From Anabaena lutea FACHB-196 (GTDB lineage: Bacteria > Cyanobacteriota > Cyanobacteriia > Cyanobacteriales > Nostocaceae), in NCBI RefSeq assembly GCF_014698305.1, contig NZ_JACJST010000002.1, positions 1 through 64,000 on the forward strand: a stretch of DNA of 64,000 bases. Reading direction: 5' to 3'. The notes beneath the pieces are model-generated. The model was not told the origin of the DNA. It saw nothing but the letters and a program-made list of their open reading frames with translations, and ran no database searches. Positions 54,963 through 64,000 of this stretch are shown one piece after another; positions within the stretch are counted from its first letter, which is position 1; each line of letters starts with the position of its first letter. The translations under genes and the position numbers were made by a program.

Positions 54963-55252
54963 ATCAGAATCAGGATGCACAGGATTTGAGAATGTAGAGG
55001 ATGTTTTATGAAAATTAATCTACATTTTCTGAAATTGCATTTTGTCAGAATCAGGATGCACAGGATTTGAGGATGTACAGGATGTTTTATTAAAATTCAT
55101 CTACATCTTCAGAAATCGCACTAATCCAAACATCCCAGAATATCAATATCAAATATAATCCTGTTAATCCTTTAATCCTGGTTATCCTGATTCTGACAGT
55201 TAAATTTTAATAAAAACAGGTGCGTTAATGAAATGTAACGCACCCTACGAGA
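54963..55252. mobile_element. TIR-element copy D with an extra left arm
   Basis: The complete element spans 55043-55198 (156 bp) with ends TGTCAGAATCAGGAT and ATCCTGATTCTGACA, a perfect 15-bp inverted repeat. A second left arm is tandemly placed at 54963-55042. The tail with GGTGCGTTAATGAAATGTAACGCACC-type inverted repeat (55219-55245) follows. It lies between the DUF2281/PIN pair and the GIY-YIG pseudogene. Confidence 0.88.
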
Positions 55253-55266
55253 TGAGCGATCAGACT

Positions 55267-55599
55267 TTATCTATAATGATCATTTAATGGAGGCTGAAGG
55301 TATGGTATTAACATTTTCTCTAAGATATCTCTCTGACGTTGCTGAGTAATAATAGCTACATGAATATGAGTTGCACCTCTTTGTATAGCTTGAGGAAGTC
55401 TCTCATGGTTTGGAAGACGGGAACTAAAATCATCTGTTTGTCCAACGTATAGTGGATACCACATATTTCCCTGCTAATATGCAAAAATATATAATCCAGG
55501 AACTTTATTCCAGTTGAAACTGTAGTTATTTGTATTTGCAACAACTTCAAATTTCAGGGATTCACCATTACCCAAAGGCCAATTAAATATTTGAGTCAT
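55267..55599 (-). pseudogene. GIY-YIG nuclease-like gene broken by a stop codon
   Basis: One frame starts at ATG 55599 (MTQIFNWPLGNGESLKFE) and reads GLYIFAY, then TAG at 55474-55476. The same frame continues QGNMWYPLYVGQTDDFSSRL with the YVG part of GIY-YIG to the stop at 55267. Only the premature stop separates the two halves of what would be a 110-residue protein, so it is a recent nonsense mutation. A shorter product from the internal ATG at 55464 would lack the GLYIF strand and probably be inactive. The gap 55600-55769 shows no gene. Confidence 0.88.
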
Positions 55600-55769
55600 T
55601 ATTTAACTCCGTATAGCGCAATTTACCTGATTCTAAACCTCGGCTAATTTTGATGTAGTGGTAGTAATAGTAATAGCGATATAGGGATAACCGTACTTAT
55701 TCAACACAGAATATTTACGTATATCCCTTAATGTTATTTGGAATTATTCCCAGTCTCAACCACTTCCAG

Positions 55770-57050
55770 TTACAAAACCTCCCTCCCTAAAAACGATCGC
55801 AACACCTCCGGTACTTTAATCGTCCCATCAGCTTGCTGATAATTCTCCAAAATCGCCGCCATAGTCCTTCCCACAGCCAAACCAGAACCATTCAAAGTAT
55901 GCACAAACTGCGTCCCTTTCTTACCAGCTTCCTTAAACCGAATATCCGCCCGTCGTGCTTGAAAATCAACACAATTAGAACAACTAGAAATCTCTCGATA
56001 CTTCCCAGAAGATGGCAACCAGACTTCTAAATCATAGGTCTTTGTTGCCCCAAAACCTAAATCAGCAGTACATAAATTAATCACCCGATAAGGCAATTTT
56101 AAAGCTTGTAAAATACTCTCTGCACTTCCAACTAACTTCTCTAATTCATCAAAAGAATTTTCCGGTTTTACTAATTTCACCAACTCAACTTTATTGAATT
56201 GATGCAACCGAATTAAACCCCGCATATCCCGTCCATAACTTCCCGCTTCCCGACGAAAACAAGGCGTATATGCACAGTGATAAATTGGTAATTCTTCTGC
56301 GTTAATAATTTCGCCCCGATAAAAGTTAGTAACCGGAACTTCCGCAGTGGGAATTAACCACAATTCATCATCTGCACATTTAAAACTTTCTTCCGCAAAC
56401 TTCGGTAATTGTCCAGTTCCCGTTAAAGAATCTGTATTTACTAACAACGGTGGACTAACCTCAATATACCCATTTTCAATATGCTTAGAAAGCATAAATT
56501 GAATTAACGCCCTTTCTAAAGCTGCACCAGCACCGATAAGACTGACAAACCGACTTTGGGCAATTTTTACGGCTCTTTCAAAATTGAGAATACCTAGTTT
56601 TTCGCCAATTTCCCAATGTGGGAGAATATTTGGGTTTTGAGGCAGATATTCATCACCCCAACGGCGTACTTCTTGGTTATCATCTTCGCTCTTACCAATA
56701 GGTGTAGAATCACTAGGTAAGTTGGGAAGCGCCAAAACCAGTTGCTCAATTTGGGCTTTTAGTTCTTTTTCCTGGGGTTCTAATTCGCTTAATGTAGCTT
56801 TGAGAGAGTTACCTTCATCCTTTAAAGCTTGAATTTCTGGATCTTGAGGATTAACACCAGATTTCACCTTTTGACCAACTAATTTGCCAATTTCGTTGCT
56901 GCGGGCTTGGAGTTGATTCCGTTTTCCCTCCAGTTCCCGTTGCTTTTGATCTAACTCTAGTATGGGTTGGATGTCGTACTTACCACTACGACTGCTCAAC
57001 CGTTCTTGAATCGATTGCGGATTTTCCCGTATTTGCTTAATATCCAGCAC
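55770..57050 (-). CDS. serS: Seryl-tRNA synthetase
   Basis: The 426-residue class II synthetase charges tRNA-Ser. It has the N-terminal coiled-coil arm (about 30-100), motif 2 [23 protein letters not shown], and motif 3 [18 protein letters not shown]. The length and ends are canonical. It is read on the minus strand and followed upstream by an unrelated DUF3611 gene (84-bp gap with a GTCAGTTGTCAGTT repeat at 57078-57091). Confidence 0.97.
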   Translation of the reverse strand: MLDIKQIRENPQSIQERLSSRSGKYDIQPILELDQKQRELEGKRNQLQARSNEIGKLVGQKVKSGVNPQDPEIQALKDEGNSLKATLSELEPQEKELKAQIEQLVLALPNLPSDSTPIGKSEDDNQEVRRWGDEYLPQNPNILPHWEIGEKLGILNFERAVKIAQSRFVSLIGAGAALERALIQFMLSKHIENGYIEVSPPLLVNTDSLTGTGQLPKFAEESFKCADDELWLIPTAEVPVTNFYRGEIINAEELPIYHCAYTPCFRREAGSYGRDMRGLIRLHQFNKVELVKLVKPENSFDELEKLVGSAESILQALKLPYRVINLCTADLGFGATKTYDLEVWLPSSGKYREISSCSNCVDFQARRADIRFKEAGKKGTQFVHTLNGSGLAVGRTMAAILENYQQADGTIKVPEVLRSFLGREVL

Positions 57051-57133
57051 AAATTTCTCTCAATCTTTTGTGAGTGGTCAGTTGTCAGTTGTGAGGAGAA
57101 AATATGAATATTATTATGCTAAATCCATACTTT

Positions 57134-57706
57134 TCATGGTTTAGTAATGCGATTCAGTAAAAACAGGGACACAACCAGTCCGGCAAAATGGGCTGAGACA
57201 GTGTTTATGTTTGCCTGCACTACCAGCATATCTAAACCGCTAATAATCCGGGTGGGGTCAAATAGTTGGGTAGTTACAGCTTGGGGAGATATAGACCTCG
57301 CTACTAGTGTACCGACTATTGCTTGCGCCCCCAACAAAGTCACTAGTATTCCTCCTAAATTCACCCATAGTCCCAAGCGGATTACCTGCATAGTTTCAAG
57401 TTTACGCGGGCGGTTGCTAGGATTGGGGGATTCTAGTTGTTTGCCAATTCTAGTGTAACGATAGGCTAGGTAAATGCCCCCACCTAACACCACTATTCCA
57501 CAAATTGCCAGAAATACACCAAATCCAGTTCCTGGATTATTGTTGGGACTACCTGCTCTTTGACTGAATATGGCGAATAATAAAACTATGATCCCAGAGA
57601 TAACACCCAGTACTAGTTGAATCCAAAAACTAATCCAACCTGCCAAGCGAAAAATTTGGGCAATGATCCGGAGATTAGAGGATGGAGCTTCGGAATTTTG
57701 TGACAT
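57134..57706 (-). CDS. DUF3611 family membrane protein
   Basis: The 190-residue protein has four membrane helices (about 17-48, 63-83, 110-135 and 168-186) and the DUF3611 pattern LRIIAQIFRLAGWISFWIQ. The family is shared by cyanobacteria and plant chloroplasts; function unknown. It reads divergently from the cofactor assembly gene. In between (57707-57851) a tandem AAAAATT repeat at 57722-57750 is the only feature. Confidence 0.88.
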   Translation of the reverse strand: MSQNSEAPSSNLRIIAQIFRLAGWISFWIQLVLGVISGIIVLLFAIFSQRAGSPNNNPGTGFGVFLAICGIVVLGGGIYLAYRYTRIGKQLESPNPSNRPRKLETMQVIRLGLWVNLGGILVTLLGAQAIVGTLVARSISPQAVTTQLFDPTRIISGLDMLVVQANINTVSAHFAGLVVSLFLLNRITKP

Positions 57707-57851
57707 AAGGGACTGGGGATAAATTAAAAATTAAAAATTAAAAATTAAAAGTTCCCGAAAATTTCTATTTGCGGATTTTTTTCTGTTGTCCGTAAATTCC
57801 AGAATAATTGATAATAGATAAATCTGAACAGTCAAAAATTAAGAATTATTT

Positions 57852-58382
57852 ATGGATACTGCTATTGTGCAATCTACCCTGCTGCTAACTTTATTATTAT
57901 CGATTGGATTGTTTTTCTTTATTCGTGCTGCTACCAAAGACCGGACCGAAAGAGCGCAATTAGTTTCTGAGCAAGATGAAACGACTTTGATGAACCAATT
58001 AAAGGAGTATTTTCGCTCCCGTTCTTACCAAGTCACATCCGTAGACAGAGAAAAGAACCAAGTGATTTTTGAAGGTTTTGTCAGACCTAGCTGGTTTTTA
58101 GCTATATTTTTGACATTACTGGCAGCGGTGGGTCTTGTTTGCTTATCACTGGTTTTGTCGTTTCTTTTTTCTAGCCAAAGTAAATTTCTGTTGTTACTAG
58201 TCCTGCTTTCACCTTTGAGCGGGTTATTCTATTGGCAAAAAGCTGGAAGAATTGAGAAAGTGTCACTCAAATTGGAAACAATCCAGGAGGAACAACACTC
58301 CTCAACCAAAATCACTGTTACTGCCCATCGAGATGAACTTGCTGAGTTACAAAGGGCTTTACAGTTAAAGACGGATGACTGA
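57852..58382 (+). CDS. Cofactor assembly of complex C subunit B (CCB2/CCB4 type)
   Basis: The 176-residue protein has one membrane helix at the N-terminus (TLLLTLLLSIGLFFFI) and two at about 78-125, with a soluble segment between (LKEYFRSRSYQVTSVDREKNQVIFEGFV) and a C-terminal charged tail. This matches cyanobacterial CCB2/CCB4 homologues that help attach heme c(i) to cytochrome b6 of the b6f complex. It acts in the thylakoid membrane. It stands alone on the plus strand. Confidence 0.85.
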   Translation: MDTAIVQSTLLLTLLLSIGLFFFIRAATKDRTERAQLVSEQDETTLMNQLKEYFRSRSYQVTSVDREKNQVIFEGFVRPSWFLAIFLTLLAAVGLVCLSLVLSFLFSSQSKFLLLLVLLSPLSGLFYWQKAGRIEKVSLKLETIQEEQHSSTKITVTAHRDELAELQRALQLKTDD

Positions 58383-58838
58383 AGGTTGGGTTTTCAGATC
58401 ATCACTCAATTAATGATGAGAGAGACTTCTGACTGACTTTTGAGGACATGAAATAGTAGGGAGGAGGCAAAACAAATCGGGGATTGCCAGTTTGCCTGAC
58501 GAGTAGTTTCGTAAGGAAAATTGAGATTCGTTGGTAGAGTGTGTGGGCGATTGAAGCTCTGAGAGTACCACTCTACGCTTCGCTTTTCAATGCCTTTGAC
58601 TCTGTCGCTACTCCCCGCTGCATCAGCATACTAGATAGATATCAACTCCCCCAACTAAGCAGGCTGAAAAGGAGTTGATCATCTAATGTGGAGAAGCTCG
58701 ACTGGCGGTTTTTCAGCTACAAACTTAAAAAAAATGGAATTTTTGCATAAACTGATCAATTTGGCCAGTTAATTATTGTCAGAGTCAGAAGTTAGAAGTC
58801 AGAAGTCACATTCAAGACGGTAAATAACCATTTACAGG
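58383..58838. other. Gene-free region with strong stems
   Basis: No convincing ORF is present. GTAGAGTG and CACTCTAC (about 58533-58576) pair perfectly over 8 bp, and ATCAACTCC/GGAGTTGAT (58645-58680 region) over 9 bp. An AGTCAGAAGTTAGAAGTCAGAAG tract of simple repeats lies at about 58785-58806. It may hold a small RNA, but nothing matches RNase P, tmRNA or SRP RNA as I know them. Confidence 0.4.
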
Positions 58839-59177
58839 TTATCGACTAGCTACAGCAACTAGTTCTTGTCCAGTCGGAGGTTCTAGAACTCGCAAGCTGG
58901 GAAACAAGAAATGATTCTCTTCTACGTATTGAGCGCCAAACAGTCCTTTTTCTGCCCAGAAATAACGGTCTGTTGTGTGTTCGTTGCGTTTTACAAGTAG
59001 CAAGGCCGGTGGCAAAATACCTTCAGCTTGAATGAACTTTCTTGCTGCTGTCACAGGTTTATCTTCGCCGCTTTCGATGCTATATTGAGGCACATGCTCC
59101 AGAATTCGTCGTCCTTCCTGGCGACGACGACTCTTCCTTTTACGTCTCCTTGCCAACCTATTGTCCTCCTCTTTCAA
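58839..59177 (-). CDS. DUF3155 family protein
   Basis: The 112-residue protein has a very basic N-terminus (LARRRKRKSRRRQEGRRIL) and a compact C-terminal domain (ILPPALLLVKRNEHTTDRYFWAEKGLFGAQYVEENHF, about 54-90). The family is cyanobacterial and nearly universal there; the role is unknown. The basic start suggests RNA or DNA binding. It follows a GAGG ribosome site on the minus strand. Confidence 0.9.
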   Translation of the reverse strand: MKEEDNRLARRRKRKSRRRQEGRRILEHVPQYSIESGEDKPVTAARKFIQAEGILPPALLLVKRNEHTTDRYFWAEKGLFGAQYVEENHFLFPSLRVLEPPTGQELVAVASR

Positions 59178-59739
59178 GCTATAAGATTGTAGTGATAGCT
59201 ACAAAACCCGTCGTAATTATATAAGTTATAGTTTAAAAAATCAATGGTTTTTAATGTTTTGATACAAGGAATGTAATATGGTTGAATTTAGAGTAATTCT
59301 CAGTACCTATTACACCTGCTCAAAGAAAAACTATGGCAATCCTCAATCATCTGCTTTTCAGGCACGCTACCCAAACGCGAGAAAGTTGGAAACAATTGGG
59401 CGAATAGAATATATCATCCGGCAAGCTCCGGCAAGCTAAGAGCCTTAGCGTTAACTTAGGGTGTCGTGGGCATAGGATAATGTGCCTTGAAGTTGCCAAA
59501 TCCCAGCCTGGGAAAGACGCTCTTAGGCTCTGATGTAGTGTAAATGATAATCAGCATAGTTCCTCTGAAAAAAACCAGCTTTTTTCCATTTTGCTAATAA
59601 ATTGCAGTGGTAATATCATTCCCCAGAATCAACCATGAGAGAGAAGATTTAGTTAAGCTGTATTAAGTGAGGTCGGAAAAAACATAGCATCTTTTTTAAT
59701 TTTCCCGGCAATTCTGTAACCCTGAGCAAGAGCGAAAAA
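59178..59739. other. Gene-free region with a possible structured RNA
   Basis: From about 59440 to 59540 the sequence can form a long imperfect stem: AGAGCCTTAGCG on the left and CGCTCTTAGGCTCT on the right, with internal hairpins TCCCA-gcc-TGGGA and GGCAT...ATGTGCC. A CCGGCAAGCT unit is repeated in tandem at 59420-59439. I see no ORF. It may be a small RNA or the leader of the histidine kinase gene. Confidence 0.4.
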
Positions 59740-61092
59740 ATGTTAATGTCTGCCAGTTCGGATTTTATGGCTCTGTGTCGAGAGCAAATATCGTTACTAA
59801 CTCAAGGGCTGGGAGCTTCTTTGAGTGTTGTCTATTTAACTCAAGAATTGGTAGAAACGTCAACAGGTGAGGCGCAATTGATTCCTGTGGTTGTCTATCC
59901 AGAGACGGGAGTATTAAGGCAGGGGGATGAATCGGCTGAGGGGACTGTAAACAAGCACATACAAACTGGTAATGTTTTGGCATTACCGAATCGCCGAAAA
60001 TTACTGACAGCAGGAGGATTTTCTCCTCATCCATCACAGGAATCTGGTACGAGAAATACAGATGAAAGCAATTTCCAGGAGGAATATCTACTCACTGGCA
60101 ATCAAATTGTTTTACCTTTGATTTATGAAGGTGTAATGATGGGTTTATTGGTGACTGGTAGGGAAGACAGAGCCTGGAATGAACGGGAGGAAAGTCAAAT
60201 CCAGCGGATAGCTCAGACTATGGCGATCGCTTGTATTTTAGATCAACGTCGAGCTTGGTTACAGCAGCAGCTGCATCAACAACAGATTCTGCAAGAACAG
60301 CAACGGGATTTATTAGATAACCTTTTGCACCAGTTTCGTAACCCTTTAACAGCTATCAGAACTTTTGGTAAACTGCTATTTAAGCGACTGCGACAGGTAG
60401 ATCCTAACCGAGATGTAGCGACTAGTATAGTGCGAGAGAGCGATCGCCTCCAAGAGTTGCTGCAACAGTTTGATCAAGTCATTGATTTAACAGAAGCAGA
60501 TTTAACTGCAATTTCTCTGCCAGAATCTGAGTTTGTTGTTGAGGCATCTGTGCAAAAATCTCCCCAGCAGGTACTACTATTGCCTGGTACGGGAGAAAAG
60601 ATGACTTATTGTTCATTAGCAGAGTTGTTAACACCATTATTAGTATCGGCTCAAGCCATTGCCCAAGAGCGAAATCTGCAATTGATCACAGATATTCCTA
60701 ACAACTTACCATTTGTACAAGCTAATATCAAAGCATTACGAGAAGTTTTGAGTAATATTATTGATAATGCTTTAAAATATACTCCGGCTGGCGGCAAGAT
60801 TGGGATTCAAGCCGGACAAAAAAGAGGAAATTTTCAAGGTATAGCTATTAGTGATAATGGGCCTGGGATTCCCCCAGAAGATTTAGAGCATTTGGGGGAA
60901 AGACATTACCGAGGTGTTCAGGCGCAAACAGAAATTCCTGGTACGGGTTTAGGGATAGCGATCGCTAAACAATTAATAGAGCAAATGCAGGGCAAAATTG
61001 AGGTTTTTAGCCCTGCACTCCCATCAGATTTGACTACATTCTCAACCCCAGGAACCACAGTTATTATTTGGTTACTTGAAGTTATTAATTAG
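59740..61092 (+). CDS. GAF-domain sensor histidine kinase
   Basis: The 450-residue kinase has a GAF-like sensor domain at about 10-170 and a coiled linker. The H-box LLHQFRNPLTAIRTFGKLL carries the phosphorylated His near 197. The ATPase domain shows N-box NIIDNALKYTP, G1 ISDNGPGIP and G2 GTGLGIAIAK. It lacks membrane helices, so it senses a cytoplasmic signal. The layout and H-box resemble the cyanobacterial Hik2 / chloroplast sensor kinase group, but I am not sure of this. No response regulator is adjacent. ATGs at 59740 and 59746 are possible. Confidence 0.9.
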   Translation: MLMSASSDFMALCREQISLLTQGLGASLSVVYLTQELVETSTGEAQLIPVVVYPETGVLRQGDESAEGTVNKHIQTGNVLALPNRRKLLTAGGFSPHPSQESGTRNTDESNFQEEYLLTGNQIVLPLIYEGVMMGLLVTGREDRAWNEREESQIQRIAQTMAIACILDQRRAWLQQQLHQQQILQEQQRDLLDNLLHQFRNPLTAIRTFGKLLFKRLRQVDPNRDVATSIVRESDRLQELLQQFDQVIDLTEADLTAISLPESEFVVEASVQKSPQQVLLLPGTGEKMTYCSLAELLTPLLVSAQAIAQERNLQLITDIPNNLPFVQANIKALREVLSNIIDNALKYTPAGGKIGIQAGQKRGNFQGIAISDNGPGIPPEDLEHLGERHYRGVQAQTEIPGTGLGIAIAKQLIEQMQGKIEVFSPALPSDLTTFSTPGTTVIIWLLEVIN

Positions 61093-61238
61093 ATATTTCT
61101 AATCAAGAAGAGAAACCCAGAAAAAGCGCATTTTCTCTGCATTTATCTGCGGTTAATTATTCTTTTTTTGGTATTTCTCACTCTTCTGTATATTCGCTAT
61201 TGGTCATGAATTATGGGACATGAGCAAATAACCAATCA

Positions 61239-62480
61239 CTATTGAAGAGAGATTACGAGGTTTTGATCGACTCTCATATCTAAATCGGTGTTAGGTTCAA
61301 TGGCGATTAAATCAATACTAGTTTTACCAAAGAACAGACCAATTAATGCCCCAATACCAGCACCACCTAAAACTTCTTCAGTGGCAATAGCGCGATCGCC
61401 TGTAACCGCAGATACACCTGCGGCAGCGGCTGCTCCCAATACGGTATTTTGGAGAATTGAACTAATATTACTGCCTTTTTTGACAGTTTCAGTTTTGGTA
61501 ATTACATCAGAAGAAGCACTAATGTTATATTCTTTACCTGTGGTCAAAATTAATTTTTCAGCAACAAATTGAGAACCACCTTGAGCCGGTTTGAGTTTAC
61601 CAATAACTTGACTACCAGCGGGTATCACCACTGTTCCATCTTGGGTAATTACGTTTTGTGATGTTATCAGAGTTAAAGGTGCAGTTTCGTCTTTAGTGAC
61701 GAGAATTTTTTCTGCCTGTTCATACTTCACAGGGATAGTAGTTCCTTGCGGAATGGTGACAGATGTGAGTGGGGGTGGGGTAACTTGAAGAGAGACAACA
61801 TAAGGTGAGTTAATTACTGAGGCTTGATTAGAACTAACCAAGGCTTGGTAAATAAACGCGGCTACTTGCGCCCTAGAAGCTGTAGTAGTGGGATTAAGGA
61901 ACTTGACATTAGGATAGTTGACGACAATTTGCTTTTGAGTAGCCGCAGCTATGGGACTACGAGCATAGCCGGAGATATTAGAGGCATCGTTGAAATATTG
62001 CAGAGTTGCTTCCACATTGCCGGTGCTAACATATTCCAAACCATTGGCAAGGGAAACTAGAACTTGTTCACGGGGAATAGCTTGGTTAGGTCTGAATTGG
62101 TTGCCAGGATATCCAGATAAGAAACCGATGGTGTAGGCTTGACGAATGGCGTTGTATGCCCAGTAGTTGCTGGGTACGTCATTAAAATTAATTGCTGGTC
62201 GTTGTGCTGATCTGTTAAAAGCTTTATTGATCATCGCGGCAAATTGAGCGCGTGTGACCGGCTCTTCTGGACGGAATGTACCATCAGGAAATCCGGCAAT
62301 TACACCTCGCTGGGATAATTGCTGAATAAACTGTGATGCCCAGTAGTTAGAGGAAACATCAGAAAAACTAGTTTGAGCGTATGTGGGTGTAGCTGTAAAT
62401 AAGGGTGCTACTGAACCTGCTGTCACACTCAAAGCCATGATGAGGGCTGTTTTTGATTGCCATTGATTTAAAGTAAACAT
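61239..62480 (-). CDS. S-layer homology domain envelope protein
   Basis: The 413-residue protein (start ATG 62480 after AGGAG) has a signal peptide (SKTALIMALSVTAGSVAPLFTATPTYAQ). Three SLH motifs follow in about residues 38-220 (SDVSSNYWASQFIQQLSQRG type, then GFPDGTFRPEEPVTRAQFA). A C-terminal domain (about 240-413) contains a Gly/Ala-rich hydrophobic stretch (VLGGAGIGALIGLFFGK). SLH domains bind the pyruvylated cell-wall polymer. The C-terminal part is paralogous to the next gene upstream at 62.8-63.5 kb. A frame from 62525 is open but less likely. Confidence 0.9.
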   Translation of the reverse strand: MFTLNQWQSKTALIMALSVTAGSVAPLFTATPTYAQTSFSDVSSNYWASQFIQQLSQRGVIAGFPDGTFRPEEPVTRAQFAAMINKAFNRSAQRPAINFNDVPSNYWAYNAIRQAYTIGFLSGYPGNQFRPNQAIPREQVLVSLANGLEYVSTGNVEATLQYFNDASNISGYARSPIAAATQKQIVVNYPNVKFLNPTTTASRAQVAAFIYQALVSSNQASVINSPYVVSLQVTPPPLTSVTIPQGTTIPVKYEQAEKILVTKDETAPLTLITSQNVITQDGTVVIPAGSQVIGKLKPAQGGSQFVAEKLILTTGKEYNISASSDVITKTETVKKGSNISSILQNTVLGAAAAAGVSAVTGDRAIATEEVLGGAGIGALIGLFFGKTSIDLIAIEPNTDLDMRVDQNLVISLQ

Positions 62481-62830
62481 TGGTATTACTCCTCTAAAAT
62501 TATTTTTTCTTTCTGTTAACTGCATCTGTTAACTACTTAGACCATTTTGACAATAAACGGTTCCCACCAGTTTATATATTTGGTAACTACTTTTACTTAT
62601 AGCTTCTGTACCATTGGTTATAGTATCATGTTTGGTTGAATACTTAATCATTGAAATTGATACAGAAACTTGCAAGAAAAGGCGGATATTATGGTATAAG
62701 TTTTGGGCTGTTGGTCTTTAGCGATAAGGTAAGTAGACATGACTGAGTATACAAAATCAAGCGATCGCACACAATATTTACAGTAGCGATCGCTATTTAA
62801 GAGTTATTAGAGTCACGACTTCAGTTAAGT

Positions 62831-63520
62831 CTAGTTACGAGGTATCACCAAATTTGACTGAAGTGTGATAGATAAATCATCTTCTGGCTGAAGAACAAAG
62901 ACATCAACAGATTTTTTCCGCAACAGTACACTGGCTAAAGCACCAGCAGCACCACCAGCAATAGGTTCTAACACTTCAATCCTTTTGTTACCTGTCAACA
63001 ATGAAATGACGCTAGCAGCACCTGCACCAATAGCTGCATCAGTTAATATTTGTCCAGTATCGCTACCTTTGGAGATTCTTTCAGTTTGGGAGATTGTTTG
63101 AGAATTAGCATTAATTTGTAACCGCCGCCCTGAGGAGAATACCAATTCTCTGGCTACAAAACGCACACCTTTATTATTATTGCTGCCGTTCGGATAATTA
63201 TTGTACAGGTTAACAGGTTCTAGCTGTCCAACAACTTCTGTATTAGCGGGAATTAAAACATTTCTGTTACTGTCGATAATGTCGTTGCGTATTCTCAATG
63301 TTAGGGGGGAAGTTTCCCCTGGAGTGACAATTACTTTCTCTTTTTCGTAAGTGACAGGAAAGGTGACTCTTGCAGGAATAGTTGTTGTTCTGGATTGATT
63401 CAGATTGAATCCTTGTGCTTGAACAGGCTCAAAGGTAAATAAGGGCGTAGCTGCACCAGTTGTAATTGCTATTGCCATGAGTGCAGCGGTGCTAGATTTC
63501 CAACGATGAAGACGACTCAT
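62831..63520 (-). CDS. Exported protein paralogous to the SLH protein C-terminus
   Basis: The 229-residue protein has a signal peptide (SSTAALMAIAITTGAATPLFTFEPVQAQ) and then lines up with the C-terminal half of the neighbouring SLH protein. Shared segments include TIPARVTFPVTYEKEKVIVTPGETSPLTL against TIPQGTTIPVKYEQAEKILVTKDETAPLTL, VLIPANTEVVGQL against VVIPAGSQVIGKL, and the Gly/Ala-rich stretch before KKSVDVFVLQPEDDL. The SLH motifs are missing. It is probably an envelope protein derived by duplication and domain loss or gain. The gap 62526-62830 contains two HIP1 sites (62762, 62788). Confidence 0.85.
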   Translation of the reverse strand: MSRLHRWKSSTAALMAIAITTGAATPLFTFEPVQAQGFNLNQSRTTTIPARVTFPVTYEKEKVIVTPGETSPLTLRIRNDIIDSNRNVLIPANTEVVGQLEPVNLYNNYPNGSNNNKGVRFVARELVFSSGRRLQINANSQTISQTERISKGSDTGQILTDAAIGAGAASVISLLTGNKRIEVLEPIAGGAAGALASVLLRKKSVDVFVLQPEDDLSITLQSNLVIPRN

Positions 63521-64000
63521 AAAGTGGGTTCCAAATAATGTCTGATTGATATCTGTTGTGACGTGGATTTATGGGGATAGTTTCTGATATTTTTTCAACT
63601 TTAGATTCCACTTTTTCCCCAGTGGATCAGTCTGAATGATGTGGTTAATGTATGATCGTGACACTAAATTTTGAGCTTACTAATGTGGGTGCAGTAATGG
63701 CTGATTAGAGTATTCTATGACGTAAGTTTGCAGAGATTGTTCCTGAAGTTTTTTCTATGGCTTATTTATGCATATATTATCAAGTCCGTCTCTGCTCAAA
63801 AAAACTGTCTGCGTCTCCGTGTCTGTCCATTTGTATCAAAATTATACTAAAGACGGCTGGGAACTTTACTTTTAAACGCAGAGGCTCGCTGAGGTAAACG
63901 CAAAGGTACGCAGAGTTTTTGTTCAAGTTTTCGCTCTCTGATTTATGCAATACTGTCAAGTCCAGATATTAGCCGTTTTTAGTCTACGTAGGTTAAGTTG
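63521..64000. other. Gene-free end of window with dispersed repeats
   Basis: I see no convincing gene in these 480 bases. At 63819-63837 there is GTGTCTGTCCATTTGTATCAA-like sequence, nearly the same as at 14.8 kb. At 63873-63918 copies of the AACGCAGAGG / ACGCAGAG repeat occur. A gene beyond the window edge may be preceded by this region. Confidence 0.6.

Noticed and set aside
55267-55464. Intact 65-residue protein
   Set aside because: The frame clearly continues upstream across a TAG to a good ATG and conserved GLYIF, so it is the second half of a broken gene.
58440-58700. RNase P RNA, tmRNA or SRP RNA
   Set aside because: No conserved core sequence of these RNAs was found, only stems; left as a structured region.

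Overview
The window reads as chromosome of a filamentous, probably heterocyst-forming cyanobacterium (order Nostocales, Nostoc/Anabaena-like). This rests on dense HIP1 palindromes (GCGATCGC), families typical of cyanobacteria (DUF3155, DUF3611, DUF1822, COP23, DUF29, a CCB2/CCB4-type cytochrome b6f assembly factor, S-layer homology proteins), a large NB-ARC/WD40 protein, many toxin-antitoxin remnants and the many short repeats usual in these genomes. The base composition looks AT-rich. I found no rRNA, tRNA, CRISPR array or intact transposase.

1-17.5 kb: a BrnT/BrnA module and an XRE regulator precede phosphoketolase (xfp). GAPDH, pyruvate kinase and transaldolase follow only from 13.7 kb. 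As I recall, these four carbohydrate genes lie close together in related Nostocales, so the 10 kb between them looks like an accessory island. It holds a DUF29 gene with a truncated tandem copy, a 14-blade NB-ARC/WD40 receptor, an LRAT-fold protein, a Bell-like protein plus a partner that share an amyloid-like motif, an aspartic protease pair, an HNH pair and a PIN/RHH pair. These are interleaved with a strikingly regular HIP1 array whose fragments recur between the modules.

17.5-30.2 kb: a minus-strand operon encodes a divergent sigma factor, a DUF1822 protein and a membrane protein joining a CHAT caspase-like protease to an extracytoplasmic amino-acid-binding domain. It is a candidate ligand-sensing protease/transcription circuit. 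Then come a DUF2207 and Gly/Cys-rich membrane pair, a J-domain chaperone, a P-loop kinase, glgC, an orphan gene, and a Trypco1 plus trypsin-TPR pair.

30.3-39.4 kb: a GH13 amylase, an HNH protein, a small ORF bracketed by inverted repeats, a U32 protein (RlhA-like), a secreted orphan, a remnant of a BsuBI/PstI-type restriction enzyme, a dipeptide epimerase/DUF1611 (DgcN-like) pair and a COP23 protein.

39.7-47.7 kb: a type I secretion locus with an FG-GAP/RTX calcium-binding protein (likely cargo), a parvulin, an ABC exporter with a cNMP-binding domain and a degenerate C39 domain, and an HlyD adaptor.

47.7-64 kb: two peroxiredoxins, a glycogen-debranching-type enzyme carrying an in-frame repeat insertion, a polysaccharide pyruvyl transferase, then PIN/antitoxin modules separated by copies of a roughly 155-bp terminal-inverted-repeat element, and a GIY-YIG gene broken by a nonsense codon. 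Housekeeping genes follow: serS, DUF3611, the complex C assembly factor, DUF3155, a GAF histidine kinase and two related envelope proteins.

The xfp, gap, pyk, tal, glgC, GH13 and debranching genes together give the window a clear glycogen and sugar-phosphate theme, interrupted by conflict and addiction modules.
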